Of a stretch of 64,000 nt of DNA, positions 1 through 11,557 are shown piece by piece; the stretch's first letter is position 1, and every line of letters begins with the position of its first letter. The translations under genes and the position numbers were made by a program. Source of the stretch: Hippophae tibetana (lineage: Eukaryota > Streptophyta > Magnoliopsida > Rosales > Elaeagnaceae); the NCBI GenBank assembly GCA_037013495.1, contig CM072807.1, positions 2,019,001 to 2,083,000 on the forward strand. The letters are read 5' to 3'. A model generated the notes under the pieces. That model had not been told where the DNA came from. It worked only from the letters and a program-made list of their open reading frames with translations, and did no database searches.

Positions 1-1847
1 AGGATAATGATAATTAGTTATAGAATTAAATGTGTTGAATTTCACTTGCCTCTTTGAACTAACAACTTCATACATTCAAGTGAAATTATTGGACATACTA
101 TTCATAGTTGATTGATAATAATAAATCCTATAATTAGAATAATGAAAAGAATTATTAAATTTAGGAACATTCATCAAAAACCTATATTTTAGTCTTATAT
201 AACCTTTCCTACCACAATGATGACATATAATCACAAACTTAACATTTTTTTCAACATAGGTACAATGGTTCTTTATACATAAGCATTAGGAGTATGAGTA
301 GAGTTAAAAGGCCTTGAAAATGTGGTTTTTGATTTTGAATATGTGAAGCTCCCATTCTTATAATGAAGGCCATGTGTATCACAAGAAGAAGAAGGGTTAG
401 AGGGTTTTACAAACCGAGATGTATTCGAAGATAATGGCATAAAGTGTTCATATACATATCCTAGCCCTCTATTGTCTCCAAAAGGTTTTTTAGCTTCAAT
501 TGTTAGACTCTCCATGGATACCTTTGATTGTTCAAGTTCCTACACATGATTCTTATTTTATTATTTAAGGTTTTCAAGACTTGAATTCAAACTATCAACA
601 AAGTTCAAATAGTTTAATTTTTTCTTTTTGAATAATTAAGGAGTTAAGTTTATAGGATCTGAGTTTATCATTTAATTTGGTTATTTCAACTAATAACCTA
701 TTTTTTATCTCTTGTAACTAACTAAATCTATAAACAATTTATCAAGTATATTGGCATTAAATTTATTGAGTAAAAATTTAGAACCAATTTCCTCATTATT
801 TGAACCAATGTCAGACTCGCTGGATGTCCACCAATAGTTGTAGTAAATATCAAATAATTAGTGCCACTATTTTCTAATTTATTTAGATTGTTGTTGTCAA
901 TTTTTGAGTCACTAAGGGTATCATTGAATGTCATTCTAGATGTCTTCTTTTTGTTAGTAGACTCAATTGTAAAATGATCAATCCCATTGCATTAAAAACA
1001 TTGTGGTTTAATGGGTTTAGTTTTCTTACCTTCGAAACTCACAGGTTTGAGTCTTTTGGCCAAGAGTTTTAATTCTTCATTATCCTCATCATTGTATTAT
1101 CACCATCATCGGTCAAGGTGGTTTTGAAAGCGACACCCTTGTTCTTTGTAGGAGTTTGAAAGCTTATATTAAAGGTTTAAAGTGAGCCAACGAGTTCCTC
1201 TCTTTTGATGGTGTCCACATCATTTCTTTCATAAATGACAGTAACCTTTGCATGGAAGAGATTTGGTAATAAGTAAAGAATTTTTCGAACTAACCTGAAT
1301 TTCTCAATTTTCTCTCCAGGATTTGAAGATGTGTTAGCAATATCATATAATTTAACATAAAATTTAAAAAATGTTTCATTTTCTTCCATCCTAAGTTTTC
1401 AAATATAGTACCTAATATGCAAAGTTTAGTTCATTTAACTTGGTTGATGCCCTCATGGGAAACTTCTAAAGTATCCCAAGCACCCTTAGCAGTATCAACA
1501 TTAGAGATATGACCTAACTCATCAGTAGACATAACACTAAATATAACATTAATTCTTTTTGGATGTCAATTACTATCAGTTTTATCTTTAGCGGTCCATT
1601 TGTTCCTAGGTTTAAGTGTGCTAATATTATCTTTAGTAACCGTAGTAGATTCCCAACTATAAATAACAGAATTTAACACACTCTCATCTAAAGAACGTAT
1701 AAAGGCTCTCATATGAGCCTTCCAGTATGGGTAGTTAGACCCATCAAAGAAAAGAGAATGGGTTATAGAAGAATCCACTCTCAAATGATCCATAACAAAG
1801 TTATAGACGAACACTAATTATATCTAGTAACACGTTCTAATACCAAT
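1..1847 (-). mobile_element. Ty1/copia retrotransposon remnant, gag part and primer-binding site
   Basis: Minus-strand open stretches read as copia gag. Residues like 'SLFFDGSNYPYWKAHMRAF' (about 1566-1814) are the gag N-terminus, 'FVKLYDIANTSSNPGEKIEK' type sequence (1177-1389) is the UBN2 domain, and a CCHC-like 'CHHCGRKGYIRL' stretch lies near 190-240. At 1833-1846 the minus strand reads TTGGTATTAGAACG, a typical copia primer-binding site (initiator Met tRNA). It is preceded by ...TTTTCA, a plausible LTR end at 1848. The element is a fossil with several breaks and continues beyond base 1, where protease and polymerase would lie. The far end of the LTR on its 1848+ side could not be placed. 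Confidence 0.85.
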
Positions 1848-2816
1848 TGAAAATACATGCATAAAGAACTAAAGTTTTGAATGTCTATATATTGTTTTCT
1901 TACATTTTTCTTATAAGGTTGGATAACTTTACAACTGGTTGATACATACGGATAAAAGATGGACAACTCAACATATCAAAGATTTATATGTTTTGTGAAA
2001 TTGTGTATGTAGCAATGTTGAGAAATTCTCTTTAAATTTTTTTGTTAGGTGAGATTTGAGAGTTACATTATTATGCATATTAGTATCAAGCCATTATGAG
2101 TTTGAGAATCACCTATTAGTTCATTTAGTTGAGTACATTTATCTAAAGTAGGGATAATATGATAAAACCTTACTATACCTAATAATAGGTGCTCACCGAT
2201 CTAGCTAAAAAACAGTTATTTTGAGATTTGTGTGATGGATTCATGGTGAGAGATATATGCCCCAACTTGGTGAATCTCCCATATTTATAATCAAGCCAGA
2301 TTGACACAAAGGCATGCTAGCCAGCAAAAATAATCCACAAAGAAACGTGAGCTAATGAAATTTATTCCTACTTTGTACCTTTTTTTTTGTTGGGGACCAA
2401 GTCAACCAAATTAGCACCATCAATAATATGACATAAATAAATAGGAAATTCCCTTATTAATTCAGAAACCATAGGTGTTATTAATTGTTAAAAAAGCATT
2501 GTAAATTAATTTGGTTCGTTCTCATCTTAAATTAACTCCAAATCTCTAATTAAAACATCCATGTCCACCAAACATAAGGAAACTTGTTGTTTCGTCCATA
2601 TCTAGGTTACACTTTCTCTGTTGTCACCTTCGTTCTCTTCCTCCTCCCACACTAAATGCAGAGGAGGTCTTAACACAAACAAAATACCCAAAACAAGACC
2701 AACATATTTGATCAATTTACGTATGGTTTTCGTTGAATTTAATTTTTGAAGAAAACCACACCAACCCATTGGAAGAAAACAATAATTTTTCTTCTTCTTC
2801 ATAATATCTATTAAAA
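1848..2816. other. Probable LTR remainder and upstream region of the syntaxin gene
   Basis: No coding region is recognisable. The left part probably holds the LTR of the copia remnant that ends at 1848; its outer end is not clear. The right part is the promoter and 5'UTR of the syntaxin gene. A CT-rich stretch (TTTTTCTTCTTCTTC, around 2787-2801) sits just before the ATG, as is common in plant leaders. Confidence 0.5.
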
Positions 2817-3737
2817 ATGAATGATTTATTCTCAAGTTCGTTTAAAAAATACACGGACCTGAAACAACAGGCCGCTATGGACGACGTGGAAGCTGGAAGA
2901 GAGACAGCCAATCTCGATAAATTCTTTGAAGATGTTGAGAATGTAAAGGAAGATATGAAACAAGTAGAGCAGCTATATAAGAAGTTACAAGAAGCGAATG
3001 GAGAGTCCAAAGTTGTTCACAATGCTAAAACAATGAAACAACTTCGGTCAAAAATGGACACTGAGGTTGAACAAGTTCTCAAAAAGGTGAAAGTGATCAA
3101 GGGAAAGCTTGTAGCTTTAGATCGTTCCAATGCAGACCATAAAAAGCTTCCGGGTTGTGGACCCGGTTCATCTGCGGATCGAACCCGGACCTCGGTGGTT
3201 GGTGGGTTAGGAAAGAAATTGAAAGACATGATGGATAATTTTCAAGATCTTAGAGCTAAAATGCAACAAGAGTATAAAGAGACAGTGGAACGCAGGTATT
3301 TTACTATAACAGGTGAAAAACCAAATGAAGAAACAATAGAGAATTTAATAGCAAGTGGAGAAAGTGAAAATTTTATGCAAAAGGCAATACAAGATCAAGG
3401 AAGAGGTCAAATAATGGACACAATATCTGAAATTCAAGAGAGACATGATGCTGTTAAAGAGATAGAGAAGAATTTGATTGAATTACATCAAATATTTTTG
3501 GATATGGCTGCTTTGGTAGAAGCTCAAGGTCATCAATTAAATGATATTGAGAGTCATGTAGCTCATGCTAGTTCTTTTGTGAGACGTGGGACTGGCCATC
3601 TTGAAGAGGCTAAAGTAATTCAAAAGAAGTCAAGGAAATGGACTTGTATTGCTATTGCTCTTTTTATTCTTCTTCTCATTCTTCTTATATTTCCTCTCTT
3701 ACACTTCATTTTGCCTATAAGAAATCATTTTAATTAG
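2817..3737 (+). CDS. SYP125: Plasma-membrane Qa-SNARE syntaxin, SYP12 group (SYP124/SYP125 clade)
   Basis: A 306-residue single-exon syntaxin that drives vesicle fusion at the plasma membrane. The start is fixed by the family N-terminus '[16 protein letters not shown]'. Residues about 30-150 form the Habc helical domain. The clade-typical linker '[16 protein letters not shown]' spans 113-128. The SNARE helix covers roughly 200-265 with the zero-layer glutamine at Q237 ('LVEAQGHQ'), followed by '[15 protein letters not shown]'. Residues 276-298 are the C-terminal membrane anchor. Similarity to Arabidopsis SYP124/SYP125, pollen-expressed syntaxins, is high along the whole length from memory. 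SYP123 or SYP121/122 are less likely because of the linker and N-terminus. It converges with VPS28. A 36-bp repeat lies across the end of the gene. Confidence 0.95.
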   Translation: MNDLFSSSFKKYTDLKQQAAMDDVEAGRETANLDKFFEDVENVKEDMKQVEQLYKKLQEANGESKVVHNAKTMKQLRSKMDTEVEQVLKKVKVIKGKLVALDRSNADHKKLPGCGPGSSADRTRTSVVGGLGKKLKDMMDNFQDLRAKMQQEYKETVERRYFTITGEKPNEETIENLIASGESENFMQKAIQDQGRGQIMDTISEIQERHDAVKEIEKNLIELHQIFLDMAALVEAQGHQLNDIESHVAHASSFVRRGTGHLEEAKVIQKKSRKWTCIAIALFILLLILLIFPLLHFILPIRNHFN

Positions 3738-3787
3738 GAAGAAGGACTAAAATTCTTCTTATATTTCCTCTCTTACACTTCATTTTG
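3678..3787 (+). repeat. 36-bp direct repeat spanning the syntaxin stop codon
   Basis: Bases 3678-3713, which encode part of the membrane anchor, recur identically at 3752-3787 in the 3' flank (both begin ATTCTTCTTATATTTCC). The offset is 74 bp and the sequence between the copies is unrelated. It looks like a local duplication that copied anchor-coding DNA into the 3'UTR. Confidence 0.95.
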
Positions 3788-4854
3788 AGAAGAAGAGGAA
3801 GAAGAGTGCACAATTGTTCTTGCAGGTTTTTTCTTTGGGCACCTATTAGAAATGAAAGGAGCCCATGACAGGCATGCCAATTGATCAACAGGAGATGATT
3901 TCAATACACAAAAAAAAAAATGATTGCATTTTATTGCCGTATTTTGTATTACCATTTAATTGAAATTAAGAAGTGTTTCTTTTCATCTGCCACTGTTATC
4001 CAAACCCTATAGCTTGTATGAATATGTTTCTGTGAATGTGAGTCCTCCGTTTAATTGAAAGTTGTAAGGAGATTGGTGAAATTTGATTATACTCACATAC
4101 TTTGAGAGGAGGTAGATTCAACCAACTCAATTACCACGTGATTCGCCAATTGTAACTCTCATTATTATTTTCTAAGCCACACTTTTCATGAAGGATTGCA
4201 GAAACTAGAAACTAGATATTGGTATTCAGATATATTATGCAGAGCAACATCATGTAATTCCAGTAGTCCACTTCTCATGCTCACTTTTAAAATCCAAAAA
4301 GTTGCTATTTGAACCTGAAATGTATTTTAAGCACTTACGGAAACAGTGGGAAATATACTAAAAAAAAGAACAGATCTTTGCAGTTCATAAAAGAAAAAGA
4401 ACAACGTATGCTTCACCTTTAGTCATTCATTGTTCATGGAGGTTTGAACCGTTGTGCAAAACAGAGTATTCAAGTTCTGCTTTCTGGATTCAGAAACAAC
4501 CTACATTCAGAACAAATCATTCGTAGGATTGGAAAATGCCAACATCTTGACCAACGTCTACAAATATGCAATAAATAAAACGATATAAACCATGGAGAAA
4601 CAAAAGAAAACAAAACCAGCAGTCAAACCTCACAGCACGAAATCATAAACTCCACCATTAGTGGAACCAGAATATCAATGTTACAAGTGGAAATTACAGG
4701 TTATGTCACCTTTAGATTTATATGTTTTACAAAAGTGGTAGTCATTTCTAATAGTCAGAAAGGTTCCACCAAGTAGTGAAACTAATAAAATTATATATAT
4801 CAAATTGTCCAAACAAAACATGGCCAGTCTTATTTACAAAATTATTCATATCAA
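3738..4854. other. Convergent 3' flanks of syntaxin and VPS28
   Basis: The two genes point at each other across 1.1 kb. The stretch should hold both 3'UTRs. No other gene, RNA or transposon end was recognised. Confidence 0.6.
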
Positions 4855-5484
4855 TCAAGTGCCAGCACTGGGCAAAGCTGCCATAAATGAGTTATATGAT
4901 GACTCAAGATCAAAGATAAGCTGCCGAGCCTGCTGCTCTGTCAACTCATCAGCCGCCCCCATCTTCGACAACCTTGCAAGCCACTCCTTCAACTTAATCT
5001 TACCCACAAATTCCGGTGGCAAGAAATTCAACTTGTTAAGTGATGACAAAAGATTGGACAGGACCGGATGCAGCTCATCGACAGCGTACATTTTCAACTT
5101 CAAAGTGTCCATTGCATTAATGAAATCCTGTGTACACTCTGCCACTGCAGCAGCAGAGGTATTTGAAGAGGCCACTGGAGCAGCCCGGTGTTCTATCGTG
5201 GCAGGTACCCCAGAGGTAACTAGGCGGTTTATTGCCGCTGGGCATTCCATCTTGTATGTATCTGCAAAACGCTCTATGCTTGGAATAGTGTCTTTGAGTG
5301 TGAAAGCTAAGGTTTTGAAGTGTGCAATTAGTTTTAAGCATTCGGTCTCATACTCAGATGATGATATGACATCACGAACGTAGGCCTTCTCGAGCTTCTC
5401 AGTTGCCTTGATAATGGCATAAAGCTCAGCAAAGTTTTCATACATTTCTCTCTCACGCTTGTCATTCCAAAGCTTAACCTCCAT
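4855..5484 (-). CDS. VPS28: VPS28, ESCRT-I subunit
   Basis: A 209-residue single-exon coding region, the usual length of plant VPS28. ESCRT-I sorts ubiquitinated membrane cargo into multivesicular endosomes; VPS28 binds VPS23 through its N-terminal part and recruits ESCRT-II/III through its C-terminal part. The N-terminal core domain covers about residues 1-100 ('VKLWNDKREREMYENFAELY', with 'YKMECPAAINRL' at its end). A short Ala/Ser-rich linker follows at about 110-117. The C-terminal four-helix bundle runs from about 118 to 209 ('CTQDFINAMDTLKLKMYAVD' and 'LPPEFVGKIKLKEWL'). All are family hallmarks. The start matches the conserved 'MEVKLWNDKRE' N-terminus. The 5'UTR is interrupted by an intron upstream. 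No missing or altered key part was seen. Confidence 0.96.
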   Translation of the reverse strand: MEVKLWNDKREREMYENFAELYAIIKATEKLEKAYVRDVISSSEYETECLKLIAHFKTLAFTLKDTIPSIERFADTYKMECPAAINRLVTSGVPATIEHRAAPVASSNTSAAAVAECTQDFINAMDTLKLKMYAVDELHPVLSNLLSSLNKLNFLPPEFVGKIKLKEWLARLSKMGAADELTEQQARQLIFDLESSYNSFMAALPSAGT

Positions 5485-5561
5485 TGAGATACTCTCAAGT
5501 TGTAAGGTACGAGCAAAGGATTGGAGAAGAAGATGGGGCTTGCGCTAAGAGAAAGAATCTT

Positions 5562-6147
5562 CTACAATGAAGAATATAAGCAAACCACAAAATAGCGTTA
5601 GTTTCATAACTCTTTAGTCAGCAATCAGAACAAAATATGCTTTATTAGCATGAAGAAGGCTTAAACCCATATAGAGTCAGCATAATAACAAAAACGAAAA
5701 TCCAAGATTAACAGTGTTATAGTAAAATTATCCATAAAGAACAAATTGAAATAGTAATAAAAAAAATTCAAAAACCAAGTTTTTCAAGAACTTTCCTCAG
5801 CAAGACCAGTGCACACCATATATAAAAGAAATCCCAAAATTAACAGTTTTCCATGCAAAGTTATCCGCAAATAACCCATTGAACAAGTAATCAAATCCAA
5901 ATTTTTCAGCATTTTCCCTACTTATCTAAGCTAGATCAGAGCTCACCAGAAATAAAAGATATATATTATAAAAAAAATTGCAACAAAAACAAATTCTCAT
6001 AGAAATCTCAAAACCTAATGAATTATGAATATCGTATATCAAGCCAAATAGATCCTAAATCGTACCCAAATCACAGAGCACCCAAATAGATTCATGGGAA
6101 GCAATAATAATATTGCAGAAATAGGAGATAGAGAGCGAGACACTCAC
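5562..6147 (-). other. VPS28: Intron in the VPS28 5'UTR
   Basis: On the minus strand a donor TCT|GTGAGTG lies at 6147 and an acceptor TTGTAG|AAGATTC at 5562. The 586-bp span is AT-rich with no open frame. Exon 1 would be non-coding and start near 6250. The splice sites are inferred by eye; a leader intron is common in this family. Confidence 0.65.
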
Positions 6148-6427
6148 AGAAAGCGAAGCGCGTAATTTTGGGGAGGTCGAGAAGGCTATCTGAAAGTATC
6201 GGAGGAGATAGATTGCGCTGAGACGTATGATATTTATGTAAGGGTGGCAGTTGTGATAATTGGTGTACCAACACGTTCTTGTTTAATCAAAACTGGGCCA
6301 TGGCCCAACATACAGGCTTTTGTTCCACTTACATACTGAAGTTCTGCATACATCCCCGCAAATGGATCCTTATTTTAAATTTAAATTACCAAAAGTTTAA
6401 TTATATTATATAAACCTAACTAACCAT

Positions 6428-6827
6428 TATGATATCCAAAAATAGAACCGAATCTAATTAAATAAAAAAATGGATCGGATTAGATCAATTTTAACAGTTT
6501 TATAAATCAAACGGTTCGATTTAGTTTCTATTAATTAAAATTATTTTTCAAAAAATTTGATTCGATTATATTAATTTTTAAATCGATCGGATCGAACAAA
6601 ACCGATTTTAATAATATATTAAATTTATCATATTACTTCTCACATATCGTTGATTAAATTTCTCATATTTTAATCAAGATATATCATATTTATATATTAT
6701 TAACCGAATCAAACTGTTAAAAACTATTAATCAAATCGTTCGATTCAATATTTTTAATAATCAAATAATTTAATACAATTAATTTTATTTTATAAAATAT
6801 AGGACATAATCCGATTATCGACCCCTA
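6428..6827. mobile_element. hAT-type MITE, copy A (diverged)
   Basis: Same family as the copies at 16816, 21910 and 48631. It has an AT-rich body of alternating CGGTT/GATCGGA words ('AATCAAACGGTTCGATTTAG'), a left end like TATGATATCC, and a right end CGACCCCTA. The ends are degenerate and no convincing target duplication is left, so this is the oldest-looking copy. Confidence 0.7.
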
Positions 6828-8493
6828 ACTCACAACTCATTTGCAAATTGCAAGTTGCAACACATTAACGATGGTACAAATGTTTGACTAGGTTGACTGA
6901 ACATATTAGATTTAAAGTATGGAAGTGGCCATGAATATTATTAGGCTATAATATATGTAGGTATTTTACGAGTGAATGTCTCCTATTCTAATATTTCTCT
7001 TTTTGACAGAAGATAACTCTTATTCTAATATATATTTTTGACCCTCAAAAATAAAAACCTCACAGCTGACTTTATTATCCCAGACATCGACATTCTTGGA
7101 GGTACCTTTTTGTTATAATTTGAGTGAGGAGCGCAGATAAAGTAGTTTTTATAAATAAAAAAAATCATTTTAATTTCATATATTTTAACTATAATATTTT
7201 AATATTAAATTTTTAAAAAAATATGTATTTTAATGTCATAAAAAAGCGTTAAAGTGTACAAAGTTATGAGATTAAATTGTACATTTTTTAAAAATTATAA
7301 GATTAAAACACTCATTTATTCAAAATTATAAGACTAAATCACTTCTTATAATTAATGCACTCCCAACTAATTATTTATAGTTTAATAATATATAATATTT
7401 TAGGTGAGTTATCATGCAAATCATTTGTATCATTAGAGATAATATCATTTAGTTTTTTAATTATGAAAAATGATAAATTAATGATAGATTATATTATTTT
7501 AATGATATTTTTATTAAAAAATTATTAGTTTCTATCAAATTATTAAAATAAAAATATAAAAAAGGATAAAAATAAAATTTAGAAATTTAGTGTGAAATTG
7601 TTTAAAGAAAAAATCATCAAAGATAATATTCAAAAAAAATTTATTTAAATATATATATTAATTTTTAATAAAAATTAAAAATTAATAAAAGTTAAAATAA
7701 AATAATGATAATTAATAAATATTGAAACAAATATTTTGTGAATTTTTTTATTAATTTTCACTTTACTATTGTTAAAGACTCATTTTTAATCATATTTAAT
7801 CACTTAAAAGAAAAATAATAATATTTTAATAAAATATTATTAAAATAATATAATTTATTCTTAATTGACTTTTTTTTCATAATTAATGAACTAGAATACA
7901 TTATTTCTAAGCTAAGAGATTAAAAGATAAATTGATGACCTAATTTAAAAGACTTATGTGGCATTTTTTCTCTTTTGTTTTTGGTATTGGGAGGGCATAA
8001 CAATGTTATTTTTTTTTTGCTTTTAATTAATATTATATAGGATGAATTTATAAATATACAATTGAATTATTATATTTGTATGGTTTGTATTATCAAATTA
8101 ATTTTTCGTCTTATTTTTACCATCAAACAATAAAATTGTTTCATTCTTATCCTTCTTTCACTTTTTTTATCCATTTATTATTAAATATAAAAAAATTGTA
8201 TAAAATCTTCTATTCATCGTGATACTTACCACTTTTTGAATAAATAGCCTTTTATAACCAAACTAATTTTTGTGACAACCTCTCCGTTAACAATGTTGGT
8301 AAGTGATAAATGGTAGCTACTTATAAATTTAATGACAAGTAAATTATTTTATATAACAGTCTAAAAGTAAAATAAAAATGATGTGAAAAGATAATAATAT
8401 ATAGATAGATTAAAATAAAAAAATAAAAAATAATGCTTAAAGATGCAAGAAGAGAAACAATAATTAATGAAATTATTACAGAATGCGACGCTT
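6828..8493. other. AT-rich intergenic DNA, nothing recognised
   Basis: Long runs of A/T with stop codons in all frames. No gene, RNA or clear element end was seen. Confidence 0.6.
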
Positions 8494-8861
8494 CACTACT
8501 ACAAAAATAGGTATTTAAGTCGATATGTAAAGTCGGTTTTTTTTCCAAAAACCGACTTTAAATTAGTTTAAAGTCGGTTCGATATAGAATCGACGCTATC
8601 CACGTAGGACGTAGCGTCGGTTGATGTGTCAAACCGACGCTATGCGTGGACGTAGCGTCGGTTCTAGGTGTTAACCGACGCTCTGCTCGAATACAGGTTG
8701 AAAATGAATAAATTTAAAAAAAGAAGAAGTTAAAGTCGGTTCACACCTTGAGCCGACTTTACACTTTAAGTCATTTAATTTAAAGTCTGTTCAGCGAACC
8801 GACTTTAAATTAGTTTAAAGTCAGTTAAAACCCGACTTTAATGCTCCTTTTTGTAGTAGTG
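8494..8861. mobile_element. CACTA-type MITE
   Basis: It begins CACTACTACAAAAATAGG and ends CTTTTTGTAGTAGTG, a CACTA-superfamily terminal inverted repeat. The 368-bp body is built from short inverted copies of AAAGTCGGTT / AACCGACTTT and CGTAGCGTCGGTT / AACCGACGCT. These are the subterminal repeats expected for transposase binding. Flanking triplets are CTT and TTT, an imperfect 3-bp duplication. There is no coding capacity. Confidence 0.9.
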
Positions 8862-10268
8862 TTTGTTGGTTGCAAGAAGAAAATTAAATAATACGTGGTT
8901 TAGTATAGTTTTAGATAAATAGAAATTTTGTTTAGAATTAAAAAATAATATATATAATATATAAATGATAAAATAACAACACATGTAAGGACATAAATCT
9001 TATGTAGTAAAATTGCATAACATAAAAAATTACTTAATAATTTACAATGTCAAAGACCACTTGAATTATTACAGCTCATTGATGTAATGTAAAATGTTTC
9101 CTTGTTTTTTTATATAGTTTTAGTGTAATCTTAATAATTATACATTTTTTATTTATTACTTTTAGTTTTTTAATGATAGTTATTTTTTAATTTGATATAT
9201 ATCACATGGATAAATACAATTTTAAATAAATAAATTCGAATTTTGGTTAGAGTGAAAATAATTTCTAATATATGAATGATCAATTTTATGATAAATAAAA
9301 TAGTTAAATTTATAAAAACAGTAAAATATAAAATAAAATAGTTTATATACCTTGTCACTGCTAACTATATAACTTGGTTGTAACAATAGATGGTTTTTTG
9401 TTTTCTTTAAGATTGATATGATAAATATTACGAATAATAATTGCTTTTAAAAAAAATACATGAATGCATATGAGACATAAAGTAAATGCTCAAATGAGTA
9501 AAAACAAATAAAATCAAAATAGGTAATACACATTGCCACTGTCAAAATAGTTCACCATCTTCACTTTAAATACTATATACCTACCTACTATATCAAAAAT
9601 AAATAATCAAAATAGTTATATTTTTTATATTTAATTTGTGAACTCACCTTGTTCTTTAATTTTGATTGTAAGATAACATGTGAGATTAAAGAATTCGGAT
9701 CTTCAATAGATAGATTATTTCTTTTGACCTACTTCAAATTATAGTTATAGTTCATTATTAGTTTAATTTTAATATGTGTAACTTTTTTTTTAGCTTGCGA
9801 ATATTATAAGTTTAAATTATAATGTATTTTTTTTTATAGTAAACAATTACTTTTCTTATAGTTATTTGATACTTTACTTTTGAATTTTACATTGAATTTG
9901 TTGGAATTCTTGTGAATCGAAACCAATGTTTATAACATAATTAATATTATTGGATGATTAAAATAATTTATTTAATTATTATAAAATTTAAAATTTATTG
10001 TAACAAAAGATTACTAAAATGTCTTTTTAATCATATATTAGATTTATATATGACACTTTAAATGCATTTTAAACAAGTAAAGAAAGCATAAAAAAATGCC
10101 CAACAAAGAAATTTTAATGATGTTATTTTAAAAGTGTTATAAATTGTCAAAGAATATGCTTTAAACGTCCAATAAAGTTGAAACAAGAAAATTATAAACA
10201 AAAAGACACTTAGTTTAAAATAAACATGACACTTAAATAGCTTTAATAAACACCCATAAAAGAATTAA
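8862..10268. other. AT-rich intergenic DNA, nothing recognised
   Basis: No open frame with recognisable similarity, no clear repeat boundaries. Confidence 0.55.
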
Positions 10269-11557
10269 CCCCATGTTTGGTTGGAGGAAATAAAATGAAA
10301 TCAGAATTGATTCCTTTCATTTTGTGTGTTTAGTTGGACGAAATGGAATCAGATTACTAAAAGAGAAGGAATTGTGATTCCTTCTCCCCTTCTTGGTAAT
10401 CATAATTTCATTCTCATCTAAACTTTTTTTTCCAATTTTACCCTCACTTAAAATATAACCTTAAACTCAAAACCCAAATTCTCAAACCCAAAATTCCAAA
10501 ACCCTAAACCCTAAACCCGAAATTTCAAAACCCTAAACCCAAAAATCCAAATCCCAAAACCCAAAACCCTAAAACCTAAAACCTAAAATCCAAAACCCAA
10601 AACTCAAAATCCAAAACCCAAAACCCTAAAACCTAAATCCTAAAACCCTATATCCCTAAACCCCAAATCCCTAAACCCTAAACCTTAAAACATAAATCCC
10701 AAAACCCAAAACTCTAAAACATAAATCCCAAAACCCTAAACCCAAATTCCAAATCCCAAAACCCAAAACTCTAAAACATAAATCCCAAAACCCTAAACCC
10801 AAATTCCAAATCCTAAAACCCTAAACCCCAAATCCCTAAACCCTAAACCCTAAACCTTAAACCCTAAAACCCTAAACCCCAAATCCCTAAATCCCTAAAC
10901 CCAAAATTCCTAAACCCTAAACCTTAAAACATAAATCCCAAAACCCTAAACCCCAAATTCCAAATCCTAAAACCCTAAACCCCAAATCCCCAAATCCCTA
11001 AATCCTAAACCTTAAAACATAAATCACAAAACCCTAAAACATAAATCACAAAAACCTAAACCCCAAATTCCAAATCCTAAAACCCTAAACCCCAAATCCA
11101 AAATTCTAAAACCCTAAACCATTTTTAGAAAAATAATAATTTTAACCCTAAACCTTAACCTACAAATATAACCCTAAATCCTAAATCCCTAAACCCTAAA
11201 TCACACATCCCAAACCTCAAAACCCTAAACTCTATTTAGAAAAATAATAATTTTAATAATATATATTTTTTAATTAAGTAATAATTATTTAGAAAAATAA
11301 TGATTTTAATAATGTATTTTGTCTGACGAAAAAATAGTAATTAAATGAAATTATTTGAACTTTACAACATGTAAGGGTATTAAGGTCATTTACAACTTTT
11401 TTCATTTCATTCTAGTGACAAACCAAACACTTTAATCTTGATTTCGAGCTTGATTCCAGTGGTCAAACCAAACAAAATTGTTTCCTTTCCATTCCATTTC
11501 ATTCCGATTTCGATTTCGATTTCGATTTTGATTCCATTCCACGAACCAAACGCCACC
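10269..11557. mobile_element. PIF/Harbinger (Tourist-like) non-autonomous element carrying telomere-like repeats
   Basis: The ends are CCCCATGTTTGGTTGGAGG on the left and, on the opposite strand, GGTGGCGTTTGGTTCGTGG on the right. TAA flanks the element on both sides (10266-10268 and 11558-11560), the expected 3-bp Harbinger target duplication. Both arms also share imperfect GGAAT/ATTCC-type inverted sequence next to the ends. The centre is a degenerate CCCTAAA array. No transposase frame is visible. A hAT-type MITE with the same TTTGGTT core is the main alternative. Confidence 0.7.
10439..11235 (+). repeat. Interstitial telomere-like array, degenerate (CCCTAAA)n
   Basis: About 0.8 kb of AACCCTAAACCC-type words mixed with variants such as AAACCCAAAA, AATCCCTAAACC and ACATAAATCCC. 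Higher-order blocks (for example CATAAATCCCAAAACCCTAA) recur several times, so it grew by local duplication of variant units and is not a fresh telomere capture. Short TTTAGAAAAATAATAATTTT copies interrupt and end it near 11125, 11236 and 11290. Confidence 0.92.

Noticed and set aside
4805-5383. 192-codon plus-strand frame
   Set aside because: It is the antisense shadow of VPS28.
10439-11235. True chromosome end or telomere fusion
   Set aside because: Units are highly variable, arranged in higher-order blocks, and enclosed by transposon-like inverted ends, with ordinary DNA on both sides.
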